DNA of 64,000 nucleotides, taken from contig JBCAQO010000010.1 in assembly GCA_039111635.1 (NCBI GenBank), forward strand, positions 1,426,001 through 1,490,000. The letters run 5' to 3'. The notes below the pieces were generated by a model. That model was given only the letters and a program-made list of their open reading frames with translations. It searched no databases and had not been told where the DNA came from. Position numbers and translations under genes: made by a program. This document shows, piece after piece, positions 24,501-34,853 of this stretch. This DNA is from Heterobasidion occidentale. Lineage: Eukaryota; Basidiomycota; Agaricomycetes; Russulales; Bondarzewiaceae. How positions within the stretch are numbered: position 1 is the first letter of the stretch; every line of letters starts with the position of its first letter.

Positions 24501-26977
24501 CGTCCTGTCGATGTGAAAGAGGTGTTTTAGTGTGATGCTACAATCATAGAATGAGATGATGTGTTCTCACCAGCAGCAGCTTTGTCGAGCGCGTTCTGGA
24601 CGACACCCTCCGACTGCGTGTCCAGCGCCGAAGTAGCTTCATCTAACAGCAAGACCTTAGGATCCGAGACGATAGCTCTGGCAATCGCAATTCGCTGCTT
24701 CTGACCACCGGAGAGTAAGAACCCGCGCTCGCCGACCATAGTATCGTAACCCAACGGCAGCTTCGAAATGAATCCGTCAGCGTTGGCCTTGACGCATGCT
24801 TCCTTGATCAACTTGAATTTTTCCTCGTCGGATGCGTGCTCGTACGGCGTGTTGATCAGCCCATGCGCGACATTCCCCTTGATCGTCGTCGCGAATAGCG
24901 TCGGTTCCTGGGAAACAAGGCCAATTTGCGAGCGCAACCACTTGACATTGAGGTCTTTGAGGTTGACACCATCGAGTCTCACAACGCCTGATAGCGGGTC
25001 ATAGAACCGCTCGACGAGCGAGATGACCGTGGACTTTCCAGAGCCGGACGCGCCGACAAGTGCAGCAGTCTTTCCAGCCGGGAAAGAAAGCGAGAGGTCC
25101 TTGACGATGGGCACGTCTGGGCGTGAAGGGTAGTTGAACTTGACATGTTCAAGAGTGATCTCACCCAACACCTTTTCAGGCTTCAGGCCTTCTGGGCTCG
25201 ATGAATCGATATCGGGTATACGGTCGATCGTGTGATAGAGCTTAGCGGCTGCTCCGCGTCCGTGTGTGATCGCTAAGGATGAAATGTTCATACCCAGTTT
25301 AGTGAATCAGAGAATGAGCTCGCACCTTGCATTTCAGGAGCCATGAGGGCCAAGGAGAACGAGCCGATGAGGATGGCCATCAACACGTTGATGACTTGTC
25401 CAGGATTGGCATGACCCTGATTAATGAGTGTGGTACCAAAGGAAAAGGCTAATATACACGAAGTCAGCAACAAGTCAACATTAGAAAGTAGAACACTGAC
25501 CAAGTGCGTAAGAAGAGTATATCACAAAGAAAAAGCAAGCAAGCCCTCCTCCGTGCCAGACAGCTGCTTTGGCGTCAACATCGAAGGCCTTTTGAATAGG
25601 CACATCGTACAGAGACGCTAGAATCTTCTGCGTGCCAAACGCCTGGGCGGTACGGACCGTAGAAAACACCTCTTCCGCGAGCGATCCGCCTTCAGCGACA
25701 TGCTCAAGAGAAAGCCTAGATTAGACATGTGCTTGAGACAAGAGCCAGCTGTCTGCATGCAAGAATGAACTTACTGCATATACTTGGAGACAAACTTGTT
25801 CATGACAGACCCCGTGATCGCGATGCAGGGCAAAACCGACGTCATCGCGAGCGCCAGGCGCCAATTTCGGATGTAAGCCAAGACGAAACCAGTGACGAAG
25901 GCAGCTAAGAAGTTCACAACTAGGGCCACCTTCTCTGAGATGCCTTGTTGGACCAAATCTGAGAAGCGATGTTAACCAGAGCTCTATCATCCTCGCTTCT
26001 GAGCAGCGACGTACGGGTATCTGTCTGGATGCGGGTAGCCACCTCCCCTGCACCAGTCTTGTCAAAGAATGCGATATCCTGACGCAAGATCGACTGCAGA
26101 TATTTCTCACGGACACGTCTTGCGTTGACCTCGCCCGTGTAAACCCAGACAAACATATACACGTACGTGCAGACGAACAGGCCCACACCTAAACACCGAC
26201 GTTGTTAGCTATGGCAACGAAATAGAGATGAACGTACGAACCGATATAGACTAGATACGAGGCGTCTTTGGCAGCATTGCTGCGAAAACCAGCGGCTGCA
26301 GCAGGGATGGAGGCTGCATCGCCGCTCGCGACTGCTTGCCCGAATGAGACGAAGTCTTGAGTAAGATTACCGAACATCAAACTCATAAGTGGCTAGTAGT
26401 GCAATGAATTCAACATCGTGGAGGCGCAAGGAATGTGGACACGACTCACCTGAGCCGCTCCAGCTGCGGCGGCAGCGACCAACCCCACAACATCAAGGAA
26501 TATTTCGAATCTTGTAGAAAATCTGTAGCATTGTCCAGTGGTCAGCTACTATACGCCCCTTGGTCTAACCAAATAATGACTCCAGATGCAGCCGCCTCGA
26601 TCCAGCTACGTGGTGCTAAGTACGCAGCTGCGAATCTGCGTGATCGAGAGCACATCCCTGGCCGTCGGGATATGTTTCCGGATACTTGGTTGCATCGGCT
26701 CACAGCATCCAACCAGCAACCACCAATTACTTCGCCCTGGATGGTAGCTGGTAAGAAAACATGACACTTGCCGGAACATCTCAAGGAACGAGACTGGAGC
26801 CAATTTCTCTACTCCGGCGGCAGCAGGGGGCGCTGCAGTCTCCGTCTTCTCCGATCTGTCCTCGTCGATGACATCTTGATTTGTCCTTCTCTGAGAGAAA
26901 AATCCACGCTTCGCGGGAGTGCGGGCTGGGGCCAACTCCGGCGCGGCCTTTTCGCTGAAACCCTCCTCTGTGGACAT
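21532..26977 (-). CDS. full-length ABCB exporter (MDR/P-glycoprotein, Ste6-like)
   Basis: ATP-driven exporter with the TMD-NBD-TMD-NBD layout, about 1,300 residues and many short introns. The cytosolic N-terminus starts [20 protein letters not shown]1 includes [37 protein letters not shown] and [23 protein letters not shown]1 (about 25240-24530): Walker [11 protein letters not shown]-loop QEPTLFATT, signature [15 protein letters not shown], Walker [15 protein letters not shown] charged linker ([19 protein letters not shown]) follows. TMD2 is at about 24010-22750. NBD2: Walker [10 protein letters not shown] near 22490, signature LSGGQK split by an intron near 21990, then an end reading [19 protein letters not shown] and ALSKQ. 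Both ATP sites look complete. Fungal relatives export drugs or, for Ste6, lipopeptide pheromone; the sequence does not decide which. Confidence 0.9.
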
Positions 26978-27430
26978 GGTGGAGGTGGGCAAAGGAGCGC
27001 GTCCTGGCTGGGATGGCCTGTAGTGAATTATAAGAAGCGGACGGGGAGGGAGGGGGGGAAATGACGAAGGAGTTGGAGAGGTGGGAAGTAGATATACTTG
27101 CCTTGACTGCACAAGCCTAGTATGCCCCGCGGCAGCCCACGGCCCCATCCTCCCCGGTGCCTAAGCCCTCTTACGTGAGATCATTGCTGCCGACACGCTG
27201 TCGTGTTCCTCGGCCAACCCAGGTCAACCCCCGAACCAGTCTCCATTCCATCCAACACTCTGTCTCTCCATGTGCGACATTAATGAAACTTCTTGTTCAT
27301 TTCTTGTTATGTTTGAAAACACATTAATTGCTCAGAAAAAGCCTCACTCAAGCTGAAAAACCAAGGGGCACGCTCTTCACGGTTCCGTCGCCTAGCCACC
27401 GAGGGACTCAAACAAAGTCAGAACGAGTCA
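26978..27430. other. promoter region of the ABC exporter
   Basis: Upstream of the minus-strand start at 26977. The region just before the ATG is purine-rich on + (C/T-rich on the coding strand; 27030-27090), as usual at fungal transcription starts. A CCTCGGCCAA stretch lies near 27210. No gene seen. Confidence 0.4.
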
Positions 27431-28480
27431 AGCGTCAAGCGGCAAGCGCCTGTTCTTCCAATCAAAACGTCGATAATTGTCCATCTCGCAAAACGTCCCA
27501 TGTTCCAACGCAGCATTCATGATCCCTGGCACGTTCGAGGTCTCGTGGAAGACATTGTCGAATTCTTTGACTCGAGCCGCGCGTCTGTCAAAATCTCCAC
27601 ATACACTCTCATACACTTGGTCGAATAATTCAGGGCGCCCACGAAGCCCACGATATTGACAGATCGGAGATTCTCCTGATACACCGACCATTTGTAAGCT
27701 TCTGCTGCGGCGCTCATAGTGACGGTGTCGCTCGGCATGAGCCAGACCCCCTTACCCTCCGGGGTGGTGCCATCACCTTGAACGTTAAACGTTAAACGCG
27801 TGAACACAAATAATCGACCGAATGCAAAAACGGGACAATGCAATATAGAATCAATGTTGGCGCGATCAAGAGATGCATCTACCTGTTCTTTGATACCGTT
27901 GATCACACCTTGATACGACCATGGAATGCAGAAGACAAAAATTTGGGTCCCCAAGGAAAACTCAGGCACCGACATCCAAGCAAGCGCAGAATTGACGCCC
28001 CAGTCTGGATGTCCAGAAAAATAATCTGCGAGTCAATATTGTCAATCTCACTCTTGACGTCAGGGAACCCGACGACATATTTCTACGGGCCCGAGACTCA
28101 ACGAAATGACGAACTGGGTCAACAGAAAGATGGGTATGGAGGCTTGGCAATCCACAATCGAGTCAGATTCGATGAACATCATTCGTCAACCGCAGCACTT
28201 GCAGTCGTACGGTAAACGCATCGATAGCCCAGTTTGGCCTGATACCCCTAATTTGAGCTCAAACCAACTTTTGAAACCCCCGCTCAAACTTGATGACTTT
28301 GCTAGGAACTCGTTACACCGGAGAGCGTACTTGGCGTCACTGGTACGAGCCCTGAGTACTGAGTCATTGAATCTGCACAGTCCCCGATTGTTAAGACGCG
28401 ATATTCTAATCCACGCGAGAGACTTACGCTTTCTGAGGAAACGTGTCGTCAAATAAGCCCAGAAGCCAGAAGCATGCCAC
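27431..28480 (-). pseudogene. frame-broken coding remnant or unresolved intron-rich gene
   Basis: Several minus-strand blocks look translated but lie in different frames: AIDAFTVRLQVLRLTNDVHR near 28240-28160; FPDVKSEIDNIDSQIIFLDI near 28060-28000; LDRANIDSILHCPVFAFGRL then TPEGKGVWLMPSDTVTMSA near 27880-27720; and a C-terminal block FDQVYESVCGDFDRRAARVK to WKNRRLPLDA and stop at 27431. Not all junctions can be bridged with plausible GT-AG introns; near 28160 and 28000 the frame meets stops. I favour a decaying copy of an unknown gene, with an unresolved intron-rich gene as the alternative. Function is not recognised. Confidence 0.4.
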
Positions 28481-28619
28481 AATACGAGTCACTGTCTCCA
28501 AAAATAGCTAGAAAAAACTTCTATCAAGAAGGGATGCGAGTTGTCCTGAGCTGTTCCTTCTGTGAATCATTTTGCTCGTGACCTTCACATTGCGTGTGAG
28601 TAATATCCCTCTCACCCAC

Positions 28620-29992
28620 CTACGAGACAAGCATCCCAGCAGCGTTCTCGTCCAACAAAACGAACCTCGCGCATTTCAGCACGCGGAATTTCCTGTTTTG
28701 TTTGACATTTTCTTCTATGACCGGTGCAGCCTTGTCAGGCTTGAAGGCCCACGCATCCAGCACGCTTCGAAGCCGCATCGCTTGGTGCGCGTCACAATAT
28801 ATTTTGATATAATCCATGAAAAGGCTTCGAGGAGGAAGAGAACTAGCGGAGACTCCGAGATTGGAAGATGCGCCGGCACTATCAGGGACGGCTCGATCAA
28901 CTGACGGTAGACTGGTGCGGTTTCGGGGTTTCATGTGAGACTGAAAAGTCGAGGTCGAAGTTGCTGCATGAAAGGAGACTGATATGCGGCCAAGTTGCAT
29001 ACTCAGTCGCAGCTCACGCACGAGGAACTCCCAGAACGTGCGCGCAGATTCGTGTGTCCACAGAATATTGATGTCGACATCCTCGGAAGAACGTGAGCGC
29101 GGCATCCCGCTCAAAGCCATGTCAGCGCCCGTAGTACCTTCCCACGGAGGACTGCCGCGGATTGGAACGATCCATGCCACCCTGCGGTATTGTGAGGTAA
29201 GCTGGGATTCGATGGTTTCAGGCACATGTGGGAAGAGGGGGACAGGCTTGCTGCGGTCGTACGATGGAATATAATGTGATTTCGCATTGGCACCATCTTC
29301 GACACGACGGGGATCGAGATCGGGGGGCTCGAGATAGGGCGCGGAGTAATAATGCGGCTATGTGAACTGTGTAAGCTGCGTCGAGCTCCGACGGAAAGAG
29401 ACCTACGAAAGGGATCACCCGACGGAGAGAGCTGTCGTCGAGTTTGGCGCGCTTGGAAGGGCGTTCAGGCGAAGCAGATGCTGCTCGACGCCGCTGAGTA
29501 CCAGCGGTTCCGGTTGACAAGGAGACAGAGGGCACCCGTTCTGCAAGGGGCTCGAGTAGGCCCGCGAGATCTGTACTTGTGAAAGGCTGGAGGTCGTCTA
29601 AAGAAAAAAAATCGGCCCGGTCTGCAAACGGCGAGTCCCACTCTTGTAGTTTTGTCGGAAGAGTTTTCGTCTCCGTTTGTACGACGCGAGGCGGGACGCG
29701 GGTCCAGACATATACGGTTCCTACAGTACCTGACGCGGCAGAAATTGCAGACACTGCAGATGATGGAATGAGAGAGATTCTTACGAAGGAACTGCGGCAC
29801 AACCAGTTTTGGTACAACAGGTATCCATCTGGAAGATTCGAACGCAACACGAACAAGAGCGCGACCTTGGGCCAGCAAGGCATCGTCGTCACATTCACGA
29901 TGAAGCTTGTCTGCGTCGTCTTGCAAGCGGGGACGGAGCAAATAGGCTTCTACTTTTTCCGAAGCGTACTGGGACTTCGCTAGATCCCCCAT
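28620..29992 (-). CDS. unrecognised 419-residue protein with a nuclear-localisation-like motif
   Basis: Three exons (29992-29785, 29720-29407, 29357-28620) join cleanly in frame to give 419 residues. The N-terminus, MGDLAKSQYASEKVEAYLL, leads into a helical, charged stretch and VAFESSRWIPVVPKLVVPQF. A middle region rich in Ser/Thr/Ala holds a bipartite-like basic motif, QRRRAASASPERPSKRAK, which suggests nuclear import. The C-terminal half is more conserved in look: SQYRRVAWIVPIRGSPPW, DINILWTHESARTFWEFLVR, YIKIYCDAHQAMRLRSVLD and FRVLKCARFVLLDENAAGML. No known domain is recognised. The reading frame upstream of the ATG stays open for about 35 codons without another ATG, so the start at 29992 is preferred. 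Confidence 0.6.
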
Positions 29993-30466
29993 ATATTCCG
30001 CGAGCTTGTCCGAGTTGCACGGTAGAAAAGTTGCGAAAGAAACATTGAGGTTGTGCTCAAAAACGGCAGTTTGGAGCCTAGGCCGCGACGGTCGCAGATT
30101 CTATTAATATTTTAAACTCCGGTTTTTCCTCTCGATAGTAGGGATTTTGTATCCTCATCTTGTTCAAGAATCGTGTAGGGATGGAGAAATCTATACTACT
30201 CTTACCTATAACCTCGAATCAGTCTTTCCCCGATCAAATTATATTATCAGTCGCCTACAAAGGCGGCAGCTGCACGAACGAACGTGGGACCTAACTAGCC
30301 AAGGGAATTCAAGACCAGGCGCATGCAAGGTGTTCAATACTTCGCCGAAGCCGTCATTCGAAAACGTGCTTCCTCATAGATAGCTACCGGGCTTTGTACT
30401 GTTATGTAGATCTTCAATCGGTCTCGAAATACTCCCATTCGTACGTTACCTTAACAATTCTATACA
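29993..30466. other. intergenic region
   Basis: Promoter side of the 28620-29992 gene; AATATTTTAAA near 30107 is TATA-like relative to the minus-strand start. The frame at 30147-30383 on + has no support. Confidence 0.35.
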
Positions 30467-32060
30467 TCACAAGTGAGCCTTGGAGCCAGAAACAAGTCCT
30501 CCGCCATCAAGAACGATGTGTGCGCCAGTGACGTATGACGCAGCAGGGCTCACGAGGAAGAGTGCTGACAGTACGAGGATCATTATTCGACTCGGGAGAT
30601 AATGACAAGATGCACGGACCTACGCCAGCCATATCTTGAGGCTCTCCAACACGCCCTTGAAGATCCGATATGAGACATACCCAGAGACAAATTAAGACAA
30701 AAAGTGCTTACCAAAAGGATGTCCAGCAGCCATATTATCAGCACTGCCCGCGCGCTTGAAGCCATATGCGGTCATCTTGGAAGGGAATATTCTGCGAGTT
30801 ACATGTGAGCCTGCGATGGAGATGAGAGAAAGATAAATTTCACCCAGGAAGAATGGCATTCACGCTACAGAGAAGATATAGTTAAGAGACGCCAAGGAGG
30901 AACGGTAAAGCACGCACGTAATGTACCGAGGCGCCAAGGTAGCAGCTAGTGATGAAGTGAGGTGGTTGACTAAGGAGAAAATCAGGGCATAGCGCAGACA
31001 GAAGCGTGGTCGGCATACCCGCTGCCTTGCTAGTATGATCTAAACAATGCAACTTGGGTTAAATCCCGATGCCATATAATATCCGGGATGATACTAACAA
31101 CTCCAGAGGCCATTGCCTTCCCCTAGCACTCGACTTCCTTCTGCAACGGGGGAAATTCCTGCAATCGAAGAGATATTGATCACGCGGCCTGGATCAGCGT
31201 TAGTGGAGTCTTTCTCCAAGAGCTTCGTCAGCCTGTGAAGCCGGTAAGAGAGGCGATTCTGATCTTGAAACAAGAGCGCACCCAGATGTCACTGTATAGG
31301 ATGTCATGAGAACGTGTCCGGTACATGCGATTAAAACGACGGCGCACGATAGAAGATGCTCTTGACATTGACAGCCATCAGTCGGTCCCATCCCTCCTTC
31401 TCGGGGAAGCTGATTAGAGAACCTCACTGTCAGTGCATCCTGATACCGCCTGCTGCTCGGCTTACTCGTCGTATGGTGCACCCCAAGCAAGACCAGAGTT
31501 GTTCACAAGGATATGAATTTTGGACTCCCTGGCTATAATGGCCTCAGCGAGCTGATTGCATCCGGCCTTGGACTAGACGAAGATGCACAAGCTTCTGAGG
31601 AGGTCGTCCTGACATCTCTAGGAGTATAAACAATCATACTCACGCCAATATCTGCAACCAGGTACTCGCAAGAGCCAGGTCCCGTTTTATTCAAGTAGCT
31701 AGACACCTAGCACTTACATATAAGACGTTCATGTTCCAACACGCAGACGTAAGTGAAGTTTACCTGCTGCAACTGTTTCTCCTTCCGTGATGCTATGTAA
31801 ACTTTAGCACCGTTCCGCACAAATGCCTCAGCTATCATGGCCCCAATTCCAGACCCTCCCCCTGTTATTACAGCTGTCGATATGATCGCATTATAACATG
31901 GCGGTCTCAGCTCTGTACACCCTCGAATGAATGGAGCTTACCGGTCTTCCCTTGAACATTGAAAAGGTTCGAGATGCTGAGATCTTCATGCAAACAAAGT
32001 TTAGCATCAAAGTAATGGCGACAAGGCCTGCTCATGTTCCTTACCTTCTCTGTTTGCCAT
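30467..32060 (-). CDS. short-chain dehydrogenase/reductase (RhlG-like classical SDR)
   Basis: NAD(P)-dependent oxidoreductase. The start, MANRE, is followed by an intron, then LSISNLFNVQGKTAVITGGG with the cofactor motif TGGGSGIG, AEAFVRNGAKVYIASRKEKQ, ILVNNSGLAWGAPYDEFPEK (NNSG for NNAG), WDRLMAVNVKSIFY, the catalytic SYHTSKAAVNHLTSSLA (Tyr and Lys of YxxxK), LAPRYITVNAILPG, FPSKMTAY and a C-terminus ASYVTGAHIVLDGGGLVSGS ending KAHL. About nine introns, one of which splits the catalytic Tyr codon. All catalytic residues are present, about 300 residues. The PGxFPSKMT segment resembles 3-oxoacyl-ACP-reductase-like RhlG proteins. The substrate is unknown. Confidence 0.85.
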
Positions 32061-32664
32061 AGTATCCCTACCAGTAAGACACAGTTGGACGGAAGGACGA
32101 GGGTGGGGTAAGACATGGCGGAATCGGCGTTCAACATGCCGTTGCCGGATAGGCGCCAGCGCGACGCGCGTGATCCTGCATAGATAGATAATTCCATTTA
32201 TGGGTGGCTGTGCAGGTCGTTTACGACCTATGTAGCTACCTGTACTCGTATGCGTGCATGTACCGTACTCGACGTGCATTAAGTAGGTATCGTATCGTAA
32301 ATCAACGCGAGTAACCATAGGGGGGTGTAGTGGTAAAGCATGATGCGGGGCCAGAAGGAGGTTGGGATCGTATATTGCGGCGGCGGGGTGACGTGATCCT
32401 GCATGACCACGCATGACCGTGTTGACGCGTCGCACAAGCGCCTGTCTCCAACAACCTCCAACAACACACCACCCGCATCCACTGCATATTGCGGCACAAA
32501 ACTGTAAGTGTCATACGCACTCATACAAGATGGTAGAAACCCTCTGATATTTTCAATAGAATGCATACCTCATAATCGCTACACCTTCAACATCAAGGTT
32601 GCTCAATTTGACTTTGACCAGGTTCAGATCATCGCAAGAAGTAACTTAGCGTCGCTCTTAAATC
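32061..32664. promoter_or_regulatory. divergent promoter between the SDR and SLX1
   Basis: Divergent starts at 32060 (-) and 32665 (+). The open frames on the minus strand here lack any conserved feature. CATGACCACGCATGACCG near 32401-32418 is a short direct repeat (two copies of GCATGACC, spaced 11 bases). Confidence 0.35.
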
Positions 32665-34853
32665 ATGGCCACAAGGAGGTCCAAGTCATCTTTGATTTTC
32701 CATCAATTCCCACAATTCTATGCTTGCTATCTACTTAAATCTATCCGTACCCCGAGATCCACAGCGTACGTGACCTACGCCATTATCTGGTTTCGACGTA
32801 CTTATTGCAGGTATAGAACATACATAGGGAGTACGCCTAGCCCCCCTCGTCGGATACGGTGAGTGGATTACACATGGGCACTTAATTGACCCTAATCTAC
32901 TCTTGAAGCCAACATAATGGGGAGATCACTCAGGGCGCTTGGAAAACTAAACATAACCGCCCTTGGGTCATGCAGATGATAGTCTATGGGTTCCCATCTA
33001 AGCTAGCGGCACTTCAATTTGAATGGGCGTGGCAACATCCTCACATCTCTCGCCATCTTCGCGATGAAAGTGGCAGGGCCTTGTTCAGACGGTCAAAATA
33101 CCTCAAAATGAGCATCCAGTGTGTCATCCTCGTCCGTCTGGGTGGTCACGGCCCCTTTCTAACTGTATTTGGTTCTAGAGTCGCTCGTACTATGATTGCG
33201 TGTAGGCCCTACAACACATGGCCGCTCCACGTGAAGCTTTTTACAGAGGATGCTGTCAAAATATGGAAAGACGTGGACAAAGGCGTGGGCGCGCGCGCAC
33301 TGCCTCTGCCTGCAGGCTTTACAATTCAAATAGAACTCGAAGGCGTCGACGGGAAGTCTGGCAGATCAGGTTCTGGCAGAGATGGGCCAATCGACGTGTT
33401 TGATGGTAACCATCCGAGAGCCCTCTTATCCGCGCCAAATCACTCACGCTAACTTCGCAGCGGCGTTCACAACTGCCCATTTAGCTAAACACGACGTTCT
33501 CTTAACTTTGGGGAGACATCTGCGTTGTTCGGTGTGTCGGAAGCCGTTGACTACATACTCTACGGTAAGTTCCCTTCTTGACTCGACTGTATAGGTAGTA
33601 CTGATCCTCGCGTTCTACCAAGGACCCACTCACAACTACGCTATGTTCATCAACAGACTGCAATGCTGTTTCTCATCTCAGCTGTCTGTCTCAGCATTTT
33701 CTCGCGTCACAAGGTGGCATAGGCATGATCCCGCGGGGCGGAAGATGTCTGGCTTGCCAATCATATATTCTTTGGGGAGATGTCATCAAAGGTTGCTATC
33801 GAAGATACGCCGGTAAAGCTGTTCCTGATGATGATGGTGCGGATGAGGAAGAGGATGATGCATTCGGGTCTGAACCAGGGGACGAGGCGCTGTCAGACAC
33901 TCTAGCCACTCCACGAAGGCACAAGGCACCCCGGGTGAGAGCAGTTAGACGGGCAGTAGCCACTTCAGCTAGTGGGGATGAGGGCAATCATCTCAACCTC
34001 GGTATGTCCGACGGCCAGCGTAATGTACATTGATGTGGAAGAGTAACACGTTGTGACAGGTCCCCGTTCCGGTGCATTAGTAGGTCCGTCGAGGCTGGTA
34101 TCTGGTCGACGATCAAAAGGGCTGAAGGCGGGGTATCATACGGACATCGAGGGGACTTCTTCAGACGAAGAATTTTTCGATTTGAATGCTATCAGCGAAG
34201 ACCACGAAGACGACAGTGCGTCTTCCGCACCAGTGTTCATGTCACGCGCTGGTATATCCAACAAGAACCCACCGTCGAAGAAAAACTCAACCAAGCAGAC
34301 AAGAATGCGTCACCAGTCATCTGCACCTGACGTTCCTCGAAATTTTCGTGCAACAACAGATTTAACTCACCAGCTTCCAGCCCGTCACTTCGATTCCGAG
34401 AAAGGCGACTATACTGCTTCTGCGCTTTCTGCTCCCAAACCGCGTTCCCCATACACTTTAGCACGATCGTTGAAGAACTTCCCTATGCCGCCGCCGTTGC
34501 ATTCTCCCTCAGGATCTATGTCACCTCGAAGCGCGCGTTCGATTCAGGTGAAGTTGACTGGTGATGACAATTCCGATGTAGCCGTATCTACAAAATTTGG
34601 CTCACGCTCTCTAGATCATGACTGGCATGACTCTATGATCATACCTTGCTCGAGCGACGACGAGATTGGCCAACAATCCAATCTGGGGGAACTATTTCGT
34701 ACCGCCAGGGCCCTGTCTTCGCTTTCTATTTCTTCTGCAGCGCCTTCTCCGTTATTACACGCTTCAATGATGGACGATGACCTAGACTGTGGCAACGACG
34801 GTGGCATTAGTGGGAAGCAAGATAAGGTTGAGGTCATCGAGCTCTCCGACTGA
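32665..34853 (+). CDS. SLX1: SLX1 structure-specific endonuclease subunit
   Basis: Nuclease subunit of SLX1-SLX4, which cuts branched DNA such as Holliday junctions and 5' flaps in the nucleus. Seven exons (32665-32765, 32811-32858, 32909-33118, 33179-33405, 33461-33564, 33623-34001, 34060-34853) give 620 residues. GIY-YIG domain, about 15-110: FYACYLLKSI, TYIGSTPSPPRRIRQHNGE (catalytic Arg), KTKHNRPWVMQMIVYGFPS and ALQFEWAWQ (metal-binding Glu). Then YNTWPLHVKLFTEDAV. The C-terminal RING-like zinc domain has CSVC, CSSTDC, HLSC and, further on, CLAC. A long acidic/Ser-rich extension of about 330 residues follows, ending KVEVIELSD. Most fungal SLX1 proteins are shorter; the extension appears to be an addition. 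Confidence 0.92.

Noticed and set aside
29755..29784. A roughly 30-base intron in the unknown gene
   Set aside because: Too short; the 64-base intron 29721-29784 keeps frame and has ordinary borders.
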